In this document: positions 45,127 through 58,100 of the stretch, one piece after another
How positions within the stretch are numbered: position 1 is the first letter of the stretch
Layout of the letters: every line of letters starts with the position of its first letter
Notes under the pieces: generated by a model
Seen by the model: the letters and a program-made list of their open reading frames with translations, nothing else
The model's database searches: none
Told to the model about the DNA's origin: nothing
Made by a program: the position numbers and the translations under genes
From: Paramyrothecium sp. XJ0827
Taxonomy: Eukaryota; Ascomycota; Sordariomycetes; Hypocreales; Stachybotryaceae
DNA: 64,000 bases
Assembly: GCA_020881915.1 (NCBI GenBank)
Contig: JAJFPB010000008.1
Coordinates: 1,364,001-1,428,000 of the forward strand
Direction: 5' to 3'

Positions 45127-46919
45127 TTAGATCTCAGTATCCTTCCTGTCAGCCGCACCAAGAACGACGTCCTCCACGGTCTCGTCGCTAAACTTGAGAT
45201 CCTGCTCGAGGGGCACGGAGTCCTGGATCTTCCAGAAGATGACTGGCAGGGCAATGAGGAGGGAGGCGGCGACGCAGCCCCAAGTGGCCCCAAACATGGT
45301 GTCGTATGGCTTCTTGAGGCCGTCCAGGCGCCAGAAGATGGCAGCACCTGCACTCTGCACACCCTTATAGAAACCTGTAAAAAACAATTAGCCGATTGAT
45401 CGTGATGAGGTTGGTACAGAACTAACCAGCATAGTTGGCAGCCTTGCGGCCAGAGTTGGAGAGAGCACCCATGTACCTAGTACCCGTCAGTCATCATCCA
45501 AGAGCTCGAAGTTACCCTGGTACTCACCAGTAGACTGAAGTCTGCCAAACGGCATCGAACAGGCCGTAAAAGAAGTAGAGGAACATGGGACCGATGAATC
45601 GCTCTCCACCGTCGGTCCAGTCGACTCGGAATGGGTCGTAGGTAAGGTTTCCCTCGGCATCCTTGGCCTCAACAACGTCTCGGCTTGCCTGCTTGCGCTG
45701 CCACTCGTAGCCAGCGCCCCAGATGATAAAGGTCAAGGCGAAGAGGCTGACGATGCTGATCTTGGCGCGGAGGCTGCGGCTGAACTTGCTGTAGTCGAGG
45801 GCGTGGCCGACGATGACGGCGCCGAGAATCTGGGCGATCCAGTACAGCAGGTTGTTCAGGGCTCGCGTGCGCGTGTTGAAGTGGGCACCGTTCATGTCGT
45901 TGTTCTGGTAGGTGTAGAAGATGTTGGAGGAAAAGAACATGGGGAACAGAAGCAGGATCCAGGGCTCGTTGTACAGCGTCTCCCACAGACCCTTGAACTC
46001 ACTCGCCCAGGACGGGTTCTTCATCAAGATGACCTTGGTGTGGTCCTCGCGGACAACCTTGTTGGCATCGACGAGGAACAGGGCCAAGAGAGCACCGAGA
46101 GCCATGAGGACAATGAAGGCAGCGTAAGTGCCGTCGGTGACGTTTCCGCTGGTCTTGTTGACGTTCTGGGCAAGAGGGATCTGCAAGCGAAGACATTAGT
46201 ATCGTGTAAGACAAATGTGAAGAAATGCACATCAGTTGCCGACGCGGGGTCAATGGATCTCAATTGGAATTGAGAGCTCATCGATTGGAGCCCGCGAAGG
46301 TCTAGTCCAGTTCGCAACAGCTTGAAACACTTACCAAAGAGCCAATGACGGCACCCATGTTGAAGATGATCCAGAACCACGAAATGTAGCGGCCCTTGCT
46401 CTCCTCAGGGGGGTAGGACATCATGATGGCGCCCTGGGCCGTCCAGAGCAGACCAGCGCAGAGACCGAGGAAGGCACCGGCAAAGATGACGAAGCCCCGG
46501 TTCTGGTTGTGCGAGTAGCTGAGGAAGGATGCGCCGTAGATGCAGTATCCGAGGCCGCCAATGGAGAGGGTCAGGCGGAGGCCGAGACGGTTCGCAAAGG
46601 TGCCGGCGAAGAAGCCTACGACGGCAAAGGTGCTGTAGAGAGCCGTGGCGGCGTCGTTCTGAGCCGAGGCGTCGACCTGGCCACCACCACCGAGGCCGGT
46701 GAGCGCGTTGTACATGCCGGGGCAGAGGAAGCAGACGAAGGAGACCATGAGCAGCTGGATCTTGGGTGAGGCGTACCAGAGGTCGTTGCCGGCGACCCTG
46801 AAGCCCCGGTACATCCAGCCTGCCGGGCGATCTACATAGGCGGGGGGAGTGGTGGTCGTGGTGGTGGTAGCGGCGGGCGCATCGGTGGCGGCCGCAGGAA
46901 CTTGCTTTTCGTCAGACAT
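45127..46919 (-). CDS. UNC93-like major facilitator superfamily protein
   Basis: Four exons (46919-46335, 46180-45528, 45477-45428, 45374-45127) give 511 residues. About 11-12 membrane segments are predicted: IQLLMVSFVCFLCPGMYNAL, STFAVVGFFAGTF, FVIFAGAFLGLCAGLLW, FWIIFNMGAVIGSL, FIVLMALGALLALFLVDANK, WILLLFPMFFSSNIFYTYQ and others. The pattern GRYISWFWIIFNMGAVIG and the loop FNTRTRALNNLLYW are those of fungal UNC93-like transporters. UNC93 homologs in animals affect trafficking of receptors or potassium channels; fungal members are unassigned membrane proteins. The N-terminal ~35 residues are Thr/Pro-rich. The third exon is only 50 nt (YMGALSNSGRKAANYA). Confidence 0.88.
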
Positions 46920-49900
46920 GGTCGCGATGAGTGGCAACTATGTCAACTTGAAGTCCGCTGTGAAACGAGATGAGAGGCGACAGAGATGGGCAACCTCGGT
47001 ACGTCTGCAAGCTTGCTCAGGTTGCTCGTGTAAGAGAACCGAGAAGAAAGAAACTCGACTACGAGGAAAAGAAGCAAACCCTGGGCCGTGGGAACGAGAG
47101 GCTAGGCGAGCAGTCGGATGGGGTTGGGGCACGTCGGGCGATATTTCAATCTTTTTGTCCAGACCAGAAAAGCAACGTCGATCTGACTGGCAGGATAACG
47201 CTGCGGAGGAGGGTAACACCCGGCAACGTACAAGGGTCTAGGTTCTGCAAGCTGCATGTAAGGTATCAGAGGACCAGGGTTGTGGGGCCAGTCAGATGGA
47301 TGAGGCGAGTCGACCGGTGCCAGTCGAGGGAAAAGAGTGGTTCGTTCGGGAGGAAGAAAGGAGGGAGCATGGGCAGAGCTCGGACTCGGTGTGATAGGCC
47401 GGAGGGGAGGGGAGGGGAGGAAGCAGACGACGCGCTCTTGGGATATCGCCAGCTGCAAAAAGCCAGGCGGCCAGGTTACAGGAGCCAGAGATAGACCGGG
47501 TTGGTATCGTATGCTGCAGAGCGCCAGACGAGGAGGAGCAGGGAGCTCAATGTCACAGTAGCAAACAGGCCGAGGACCCGATAGGATGGTAGCACTCAGT
47601 TTGGGGTAGATGAAGAAGCTGAGGTTCACAGACAACCAACACGAGGTTCTGGCGGTTGGTGCAGCCAATCGAGATGCCAGCAGACGAGAGGGCACCACGT
47701 TGTATGAGCAGTCCAAACGGGCGCCGGCTGCTTGCTTGCTTGGGGGGGTGGTTGGGTTGGACGTCGAGAGCGCGCAGAGGATGCCAGGGCTGATGCGCCT
47801 TGCTCGCAACGCTCTCTGGCCGGGGGGGGAACCTTCTTCACCTTGGCTCAAAGGATGCAAATGCAAGCGGCCTTGTTGGAGGGTGAGACGAACGGGCCCA
47901 AGTTACGTGACAATGGACAGGGGGGGTGGGGACCGGATGGTGGGCTAGAGATTGGAGAAGACAAGCAAAACAGAGAGATCAACGGATGGGGTAGCAGACG
48001 AAGAGGCCATGCCCGGAACGGTTCGCGGCGGCCGTCCAATGGAGCGAGCGAGCATCACGCTCGTAGGGCCGCCCGAGTGTACAGCAGTGGGCCATGTTTG
48101 AGTGCCACGATTCCTCGACGGGCTGGGAACTCGTCGAGTTTCTGTACCTTCACGAGCTGCCGTGCGCCTTGGGGGAGCTCGACTTGCTCGGATCCTACCG
48201 AAAAGCTGCGGCGGCCGACACAAGTGCCGTAACTGGCACACCCGCCTCGGCTAGTCGGGGGGTTGCCGCGGGACCCCGTCAGTCTTCTTGTCTCTGTGTG
48301 GCGGTCAACCACACACGAGGTCTGAGCTTTTCACAATGCGGCGGGCAACAAAAAAAAGCAAGCTTGATAGGAATGCGACAATCGACAGTTGGGCGTCCGA
48401 GTTTGGCCGGGCGACAAACCGCCTGCCGTCCCCCATGCCCCCGGCCCGATCAGCACGCTTTGAGCATCGTTGATAAGGAGTGTGCAAAGCAAAACAAAAC
48501 AAAAAAGCAAGGGTGGAGGGAACATCCATCATCACGCGACCTGGTCTGGTTTTTTGCACCGTGGTATCAGTAGGAAGACGAGGAGTGGTGGGAAAGGAAA
48601 AGAAAAGGGACAAAATGGACCCCAGGATTCTCTTCCTTACCGTTGCACGGCAGCTTAACCACATGGGGACCAGCCCACGCTTGGAGGTAGAGGTACTATC
48701 TATGCACGGCAACTCACCTACTGGAGCAGTTTGATTGAACACCCAGCAGGCCCTGGGGAGAAAGCAGGATACTATTTCGAGGGCCCAATCGCTGTATGTA
48801 CTGAATAATGAAGATCCATAAGGGTTTATTTCCTTTTTACCCCTCAGAGATTCCTTCTCATTTTCTCTGCCAGCCTGCCGTACCAAGGCAGCCGAGCCAC
48901 CAGAACTGAAATATCATCCCATGTCGCGGTACTTACTCAGTGCTCTAATCCCCGACTCCACCACACCACAAGCTTTCAGTGCTGTCAAGCCACCCGGTAC
49001 ATGGGATGGGCGGTGGGTTCCCCGGATCGATAACAAAGGCCCGAATTGGACCAATCGATCCGCCTACACGGTTACTTGGCGGCGCTCCCAGCCCCACTGA
49101 TCCTACGGGGGATCCATCCACCCAACCACCACTCCCCCATGCACCGCGACAAAGTGGTTGATTGCTCGCTAACTCACCTTTCGAGGATCATTAAGGGTAA
49201 GGTAGGGGACTTATTGTTACAGCACAGTATGCCGAAATGTCGGCGGGAAGTGCAGCACGTCCGGGCGTAGCAAAGGTCTCGACGCTATCGGCCTGCAAGC
49301 AACGGGCTCTGGCACCGAGCAAATCATCAGCTGTCGATAACACACGCTCGAGATAAAGCTCCTCCACAATACGAGAAGACGTCAGATCTGCCTCAGAAAG
49401 TCAGCAATACGTGAAACAATGTACGAACGAATCAAGAATCAACTACACCACCCAAACCAACCACCACATGCCTGAGCCAGATCATCAAGACTGGCTGGCT
49501 GGCTACCATCGGTTACAGCTTACAAGCAACAGGTGACCCCCAAGGGCCCGATCAGCTGGTGCAAAGCTTCCCCGCGAAAGCCACCACCACCACCACCCCC
49601 TTCCAGGGGTTCTCTTTTTTTCGCCCGGGAACACAACGGCCTTAGCAGAGCTCCAATAGAAGCCAAAAACAGAAGCCACAAATGAGTGATCACCGCACGA
49701 GTGGAAAATGAAGACGAAGAATAATTTAGTCCCAAATGGCTCCCTAGTGACCAAGGCCTTTGAGGTCTCCCTCCCTTGGTTCTTTTGGGTGTCAGCAAGG
49801 CGTCTCCTATCGCGCGCCCTGGGAAGAAACCAAACCCCCCTCCCCATCCGCTCCCTTACTCTCAATGTAACGTTCCCTTGTCTGGGATGCCCTCGCAGCC

Positions 49901-51492
49901 CGTTCAACATGTCCTGCCCATTTGGAGTGACAGTAGTTGCGAAGGCTTACCAGGTTCGCATCCAAGCCTACCTTGCTTGAGCTCTGATTCCGCCTCAACG
50001 GTAACCCTTATACTTTACCTGAGATTGCGGCGACTCTCCCTGTTTGCTTTTGTTTTGACGTTTCTATCACGTCGCAGGTGCCTGAAAGGCCGTTGCTCCA
50101 TCACGGTGCTGCATGCAGCTCTTGCCGAATGTATGCACACAAAACAAAACAAAACAATACATTACAGAACAGAACAGTACTGTACAATACTGTAGTGCCG
50201 TGGCGACAAGAACAACTCCAAGAAATGCACGGGCTCCTGCGAAGTGGGCGGCGGCCTGCGTTACTCCGCATAATGGCACTCGAGTCGATTGGGCCCTTCC
50301 TGTGACTCGCACGACTTCAACGATGGAACGCTGCCAGAAGCCGTCAGTTCGTTTGCCCAAGGGTGCTCACTCAACGCAACCCCTGTCGCCCTTTCGCCAC
50401 CCAAAAAACCCCGTCACCTGCCTAAGGTACCGGCATTTGTGAGGCCCTTCTATTTTTGCTTCGGGTTCAGTCTCAGAACGAACACACTCAGCAGCCACAC
50501 GCTGACAAAGCCTTCATCCATATGTAATCATATGCTTCCCTACTGATAGCAAGGGAAAAGGCGCGCCTTGAATGACATGTCAATCTCGTGTACGTATACA
50601 TGCTAGCCATCGTTGGCTTTGGCTGGACCAGCATTGCCCTCGATAGCATCGTGATGAAGTTATCGGAGTCAGATCCAATACCACGCAATGCTATGTGCAT
50701 TCACTCGTCTGAAGCCGGCTAGGCTCTTGTTTAGTTCACGGCACACACGTCTCATATCATTGAGCAAAGGAGCCTGTCCGTTTGAATTTGGAGGATTAGT
50801 ATGTGTAAGGGTCGTAACACCTATCAAATAGTCTCGAGAATTCAGCGATACGATACACGAGCCCTGGCAGCTACCTTGACAAGATACTCGCCACCATGCT
50901 CCAAAGCGCCGTCGTCTCCTCACCATTGAGCACAAGACGATACAGATATGCTCTTTTCCTGCCTGGAGACCCTCACTGAAACTTCCGATCAACCAACATA
51001 GTTGGCTTCACCAACGCCATCCCAAAAGGCAACTGAAATCCAAACTCCATCCATTACCCTAAAACCCGGTGACCAGGAGACGTGCAGAAGCCCACTCCTC
51101 CACATCCAAACCCGCACGTTCCCATGTGCATACAGCGTGCTTGCGCACTACCTCTCCTTCTCGACATTTTGGTACAAGTATGAAAGAGGTACAAACAAGT
51201 CGACGCGTCGACCGAACGAATGGATCGAGCCAGCGGCGGATACAAGCTCCAGACAAGTATGATGAGTGATAATAATGGATATGTGGTCGTAAAGGCCGTT
51301 AAGCCCAACAAGCATGCATATGCTTGCTGAGATATGATGATAACAAATAAGGCAAGAAAATTGGGGTATCAAAAAAATGAATGCAAGTACGATGAGAATA
51401 TGTGCGCAAGCGTAGGTGGTGTGATAAATCGTCAGCAATACCAACTGTGGGCATTCGCCGTATCGGAAGAAGACGCATCGATCGCTTGGCAT
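46920..51492. other. Gene-free region of 4.6 kb upstream of the UNC93-like gene
   Basis: No supported gene on either strand. Short frames are Arg/Pro/Ser-rich and change frame without splice logic. Simple-sequence tracts include GGAGG repeats near 47400-47420, CAAAA repeats near 48490 and 50140, and CCA repeats near 49582-49600. It probably includes the promoter and leader of the UNC93-like gene and the 3' end of the RasGEF gene. Confidence 0.45.
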
Positions 51493-54400
51493 TTATGCCG
51501 TGGTGGCCGCCTGGGCGCTGCGATCTCGTGTCATCCAGCTGAACAAGTCGCCGCGAGGCGCCGCAGACACTGGCGTGGGCGGCTCGATTGGCGTCCGCGC
51601 GATAGCTTCACGAGGCTCCAGCAGTAGGCTCTTCCTGTAATAGGTGACCTGCACGTTGCCCTCGCAGCCCTCGCGGACTCGCTGGATCTGTGCGCCCATC
51701 CAGTCCTGCATGTCGGGGAGCTCGGTTAGTCGGTAAGGAATCTGGAACCGTTGCAGCTCGCCAATGATCTTTGCAGTACGGTTGTGCTTGTCGAAATTGA
51801 CTACCGTGAGACCGTTCTGGCCGTCCTCCTCCGCGTCGTTGCCGAGTGAGATGTGTTTGGTAGCCGGGTTTCCGATGTCGACAAAGGTCAAGTCGGTAAG
51901 ATACATGCCCAGGAACGGCAGGCAGGGCGAGACATGGTCGTGAAGACGGGTACGGAGAGCCTTGTGGTTCTGTGCGGGCTCCACAATCTCTTGGAGACTG
52001 CGCAGGGCATCCTTCCTCTTCTGTGAGACGGCGTCCCACGTCTTCAGGAGTCGGCTGATGGTGCTGCTGTTCAAGATGCAAATGATGGCCAGCAGCCCAT
52101 CGTAGTTGTGGAGCTCGTAGCAGTGCTGCGCAATCTTGATCCACTGCTTGATGACGGCGGCTCGCTTCTTGATCTCGGGATATTGCAGGATTGTGTCCGT
52201 GACGAGGTTTGATAGGTCAGTCGACAGAGCCGACATGGCCTTGACGTTTGGCGCGTTCACGCCGCCATTCTTCATCCATTGTGACGCGAGGAGTTCCTCG
52301 GGCAGGATGGCACAGAAGATATTCATCTGCCTGATGGTCAGCTGTCGCGCCAGCTCGACCGCTTCAAAATCTAGAATAGTGGGCATGTTGCCTCCATTCT
52401 TGAAGTTGTTCAGAAGATTCTGTTGGCTCTTGGTGACGGATGGCTGCGGCATCGGCGCGTCCGCGGCCACGAGCTGTGCCATGGAGGCATTGTTCTTGCC
52501 GAGCGACGAAACAAGACGCGGTACCAGGGAGCCGTCGCCCGAGACCCGACGAGCAAGCTCCAACAAGCGGCGGCCGGCAGATGGTAGCACTGCCCCCAAG
52601 CGCATCTCCGCAAAGGGCATGATGAGTCGCAAAGCCACGCGGTCCGTTTCATCCCTCCAATGAGACTCGAGCCAGCCCTTGAAAGCATTGTAGACTCGAA
52701 GTCGCACAGGGCCTGCCATGTGGGTTGCGTCACCCACATATTCGAATCGTTCAATAAGAGCCTCAGTGAGCTTCAGGGGCGAACAGAACAACCTGAACGT
52801 GAGGTAGAACGTGGAAACGAACGTTGCGTCAGGGGTCGACTCGTGACTGGTCAGGCGCTCAACGAGGGCAGGCAGTGAGCCTCCTGTCACTTGGCCTTCC
52901 TTGTTAAACATGAGCTCGTGTGCATATGTCTTCTCGAGCAGTCTAGATTCAACTTCGTCAACCTCGTCATGTGTCTGGCCGTTCTCTGTGAGTCCCATAT
53001 CGGAATTCGAGGCCCCGTGACGAGCGGTCAAGCAGTGATCGGGCGTTGTGGCCCTCGTGGATGTTTGAGATTGTTGTGATATGAGGCTTGCCTCAGAATC
53101 CCGGCTCAGATACGTGGCACTGCTGCCGGCGCTTGAAGCGACGAAGGTCTCGTAGTGCGACGCCGAGTAGTCGTGTTCGTGGCCGTTACGGTCCACAGGG
53201 CTGATGTTGTTGGGTGGTAGATGCGTAGTGGCAAGTCGGGGAAGGGTCGGAAATGCGGAGCGGCTTGAAAGACCGGTTTGCGCAGAAGTGTGACTGGCTG
53301 CGCCCGTCATCGCAGGATGATATGAATGACCAGCGGTCTCTTGCGGGTTGTCCACCATAGTCACGTCCACTTCCGGGACCTCCGGCAGTGGTTTGTCTAG
53401 AGACGCCAACGTCGGTCGGCGGGACGAGGGCGCTGATGACTCGGATGTGCGTGTAGAATCGGCCACGCTTCCTGTATCTGAGCGAGTAGCCACTGAGTTG
53501 GTGCGCGCTCGCACCTGCGGAACTGTGTCGAGGATACTCAAGTCAATGCCGAGAACGTCCTGCTCAAGGTCAAATTCAAAGTCTCCAATCCTTTCGATGG
53601 CCGCCTTGGCTTTTGCCACACATTCACCGGCAGCGCGAACACAACCAGTGGCCGACAGGAGTAGAACGCTGTTGTCTTGTAGCATGATCACATCAGCCTC
53701 CTCGGTAGCGGCGTTGGAGAGCGTGTCACGAGCAGAGAAGACCAATTCGTAGATGCGATCAAAGAGGACGGCTCGGGCTTGGGCCAGCGCGTGCGGGCTC
53801 GAGTTGTTATGGTTTCGGACTGCGTCAACAACGGCCAAGAGCTCACCTCCGGAAGTGGCAGAATGTTTAATGGCCAGGGCTAATTCTGGGCGCGACTGAG
53901 ACTGCAGATGCAATCGTCCAATGAAAGATCCGAGGTGGGACAAAAATTTGTCGTGGTTCCGATTCAATCGTTCTGAGACAAGGTGGTATGGCCTCGACAA
54001 GGGTGAGGGACCGGCGAGGGACATACGATGGGAGAAGCTCGACGATGGGCGGTTGGGCTGTGAAGGGTTGCACTGAGACAACCTATGCAAGGCATAGTGG
54101 CCGGAATAATTAAGGGAGTTGCGCTTATTCCAGGCAGCGGCAGCTAGCAGATTTGACGACTCTCCGGACTCGGATGTTGCGACACTCACGCTCGCATCGT
54201 CCACTGTCGTACGAGACCCAGCGTCGCTGACATGATCCTGGCTCTGGTCGTCAAACGTAGCTTTGTCGGCGGGAGGAGTAGGTGGGACGAACGACTCCTC
54301 AGTAACGGTGGCCATGACGGTCACTGATGCAGGGAGACGGGTCTTCTTGTCCTCCTCCAATACGTCCAAGAATCGCACCCCCTTGGTGACGATCTTAAAG

Positions 54401-55186
54401 GCCCTCAAAATCATCTCGTCAACAATGTCGTTGACTTCTTCGATAGGGTGGCCCGGTTCTCTCTGGCCGTCCTGCAGCTTTTTGCCGGTCTTGACAAGCG
54501 AGGACAGTTCGGACAGAAGACCTTTCCGACATTTGCGTAGGCTGTCATTGCGTTGCACGATGGCTGATTCTCTGTTGAGACAGTTGGTGCGTTCCTAGCA
54601 CCCAAGTTAGAATATCAGTGATAATGTTTCGAGAATGCAGGTTACCTACCAGAAGGAAGCGCACGCCCGCGATAATGCCCTTCATGAACTCCTGGTTACC
54701 AAAAATCTCGCAGTCGTTCACCGAGGTACTCCGCAGGAGATCCCAGAAGTTGAGCAATGCCTTCAAGAGGTTTCGCAGGTCATCCGGCTCGTATGGTTCG
54801 CAGTAGTTTGTCGGCAGCCACCCTCTTGCTCCAGACAACAGACGGGTGCCATCGGCCCAGCCATTGGTATGGATCGAGTGTACCAGCACGATATCTCCCT
54901 CATCCAGCGGCAAGGTCACGCTCGAATCGGCAATTGCGTAGGTCGGATGGAACGAGTAGAAGGCTCGCAGGAAGTTGTGGAAGACAGGAGGTGCGGGCGG
55001 TTCTTGGTTGAGGTCCTCCTGCGAGCCATTGGGTGTTGTTGGTGGCGTCATATGTGATTGTAAGGAACTTTCCTTGGGGTCCTGGAATGATTCTGATGAT
55101 CCATTGGAGGTCGTCGGTGTGTGGGTTTTGACAACCGAAAGAGGAGCCACTTGCAGACTTGCTCGCATGGGCCCGTCGCTCAACAT
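51493..55186 (-). CDS. SH3-RasGEF protein, Cdc25/Ste6-like Ras exchange factor
   Basis: Two exons (55186-54650 and 54594-51493) give 1212 residues. An SH3 domain lies at about residues 72-131 (LRAFYSF, DEGDIVLVH, GARGWLPTNYCE). A long Ser-rich middle follows, then RasGEF_N at about 736-870 (VTGGSLPALVERLTSH, STFYLTFRLF) and the catalytic RasGEF at about 921-1165 (FEAVELARQLTIRQMNIFCA, LPEELLASQW, CLPFLGMYLTDLTFVDIGNP). The catalytic domain promotes GDP release from Ras, feeding cAMP/PKA or MAPK signalling that controls growth and differentiation. The 55-nt intron separates the SH3 half from the rest. The order SH3, RasGEF_N, RasGEF matches the fungal Cdc25/Ste6 group. Confidence 0.93.
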
Positions 55187-58100
55187 GGCGGTCGGCCTTG
55201 TTCCTCAGGTCATATGGTTGTATATTCGTTCGGCGGGCCGAGGAGCGGCGACGACAGCGAACAGCTAGCTCTCGTGGCAAGCAAGAAGTCGAGGGTGAGA
55301 CCTCGGTGGTTGTCAGCGGTCTAATCGTCCCAAGTGTTGGTCGATTGGCTCTTCACAGGCTTCGAACAGGGCGAATTGAGTGGTGAGGGAAAGAGGTGGT
55401 TGTCTCGAGGTGGATGAAAATGGGTAGTTGTCGCAACCGAGCACTACCGGTGTGCAAGTGAGGCGGCGCTCCAGCAACTCGGAAAACAAGCGCAGGGTGG
55501 ATCGGATCGATGAGGTATGCTGTTTGCCAGGCGCAACCGGCTGTCAGTAGGTGTCGACCACGAATTGGATTGTTGTGGAAGCAGTGTTGAGGCGGTAACT
55601 GGAATGAAGGGGGAGGAAGGTGAGAGGGGACTGTGGAGGAATGTCATGTCACGGCGGGTCATGGCAATGACATGGCAGTGGCCTTGTAGGTGCAGCACCA
55701 GAAAAACGTGGAGAGCGAAGGCAGAGCCAGCCAGCCGTGACAGGGCTTCCCAGGACAGGGCATGAGCGAGTTGGGAATGACTGTACAGGGCAACGTATGG
55801 AGAAAGCGAGTCCGGTCGCAGGGCCGCACCCTGGCCGTGCGCTTGTCCAGGGGTCAGGGCTCGGACTGGTCCAAGCAGGCGGACGTACCGTTGGTTGTCG
55901 GTAGTGGCGACAGCTCCAGGGTCTGGGGTCTTTTTTTTAGTCGACAAGAAAGCGGCCTTGTAAGTGATGTTTGAGAGAGTGTGATAACGACAGGGTGATG
56001 CAGCGCACGTCGATTTCCCGCGCAGATCTTTGTCACGTCAGACCAGTTCGTCGTGAGAAAAGAGGAGAGCAGACGAGGGCCCCAAGCCCAGCAGGAGTCG
56101 CAGGCATCCAGGCAGGCAGGCAGTATTGTAAAACACGGGAGACGCTTACAGGAACAGCAGACACGAGTCGAAGAAAGCGGGCGATGCAGTGAAACCTCGT
56201 CCAGAGGTCGCCGTGGGCAGGAAGACAAACACGCGGACGCAGAGCAGCAGTCGGTAAGATGGATTGGCAGCAATGGCAGAAACGGACAAGGAGTGAGGGC
56301 AAGAATGGAATGGACGAGCCAGAGGAAGAAAAGGAGGAAAAGGGCGATCAGCGTGCGGCAGCTTTGAGCTCGTTCTCGGGGGATGCGGTTGTGATAACCC
56401 TCCTGCATTAGCATACAGACAATGACAGATTGGTCAGTCTGGAGAGATTTAGTGAAGAGCGGCCCACCAGAGTGCGTGAGGCCAGTTCCTTTCTTTTGCT
56501 CGTGTGCATCGCCTCGTCCCGCCTGTGCCATTCAAGTCAATCGCCGCAGACGAAGCGATGGGTGGTGGTGTCTACAACCACACACACCCCTTTCGTCAGC
56601 AGGATAGCATCGAGTCCGCAAGAGCTTTTGTCGCGCAGCCGTCAACGGGCCCAATATTGGCGGCCGGCCAGTCTGAGGGAGAGGACGATGACGATGGATG
56701 GTGGCACCCCCTAACTGGGAGCTTGAGTGGAGGGGGGTTGGGGTTGGTGTTGTTGCCATTGGCAAATGATGTGGAACGGGAGGATGTGGGTGACAGTGAC
56801 GCAGCCAAGGGGTGAGTAAATTGAGAAATCGAGGCGGGCTGCAAACCCCCCAAGGTAAGGTAGGTAGCTTTCCTTTCTTACCTTGGTTGGGCTGTAGCTT
56901 GAGAGCCAAATGCTCGGAAGATCTTTCAAACTGCTCGATACTTCACGTGTTTTTTATTCTCCTATGATTCGGTCTCAAGGCGTAATTGGTTTCATTCTTA
57001 CAACAGGTAGGGATGATCACCAGTTGTGCTCTCTGCTTGCTCTGTACAACAAACACATTTGGACATCCATGGGATTTTCCGAAGGGGGTTCTTCCACGCA
57101 CTTCGCTTGCTGGAAGGGGGCGAAGGGAAAAGATGAGAGGCCCAAAAAGGGAGGGTGGGGAGAGGGAAGGGGTCGCGGTTTGGCGGACACGCTAACTGAA
57201 AAGCCACCGACTAGCGCAGGGATAAGTCACTTTGGGCGCTGGCTCCCCACTCGACTCACTCACTACACCTTCATCCTCAGGGGGGTTGTTGATGATAATG
57301 GTTGACGGGCCCCTTGGCCTAACCCGTTTACGGCACGGGGCTTGCAGCTTGGATTCGGGACGATGCAACCTCGTACATCGCTGCTGTGCTCTGGTGCTAT
57401 TCCATAGGAGCCTGCCATGGAAAGGTACCTTGGCTTAAGTACTTAGGTAGGCTACTACCTCACTTCCCTGCAGCACTTGCCCACACAAGAGGGTACCTTG
57501 AGAAGATTTATGTGTGCCTGCCATTAAACAGTCGGATGTCGATGTCCAGTATTGTTGCTGTGGGGGTTACCATCTCGTATCTTCTCCCCACGTCCTCTTC
57601 AATCTTCGGCCGTTCCTTTTTTTTTTACCACTTTTACAAAGCCAAGGTCCCTAACTGCTCGACAGAAATGGTGCGCTGTTCCGACAAATCCACTCTTGCA
57701 TCTATTTCTCGACCCAGTCTTCCAGGGGTCGGGGATGCAGGAGTCGGCGGGGACCTCGCTCGCCTGTCCTATCTTGTCCTGTCCTGTCCTTTCCATCATG
57801 TCTGACCAGTGCTGTCGGTGCACCACATCTCATTCTGTCCAGAAGACGCGTAGAACAATTGGCCGCTTCCGCGGGGCCGGTACACACATGCTGCGTTATG
57901 TAGGAACGGGCCTGTGACAGGACCTGCATGGCAGCTACCTAGTAGAAGGAACATGGCTCGTTTCCCTTCCGCCCTACAGCACGCACCGCCCACCTCGCTT
58001 TGCCTATGCATGCCTACCTAGGCTTAGGTATGCACCCCTCGCATCGCACGGAGCGGCGCACGCGTACACCAGCATGCTCAAGTTCGGTTTGCGAGACACG

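Noticed and set aside
55854..56531. Minus-strand frame of 225 codons upstream of the RasGEF gene
   Set aside because: Low-complexity Cys/Ser/Leu composition typical of pyrimidine-rich leader sequence; likely promoter and 5' UTR.
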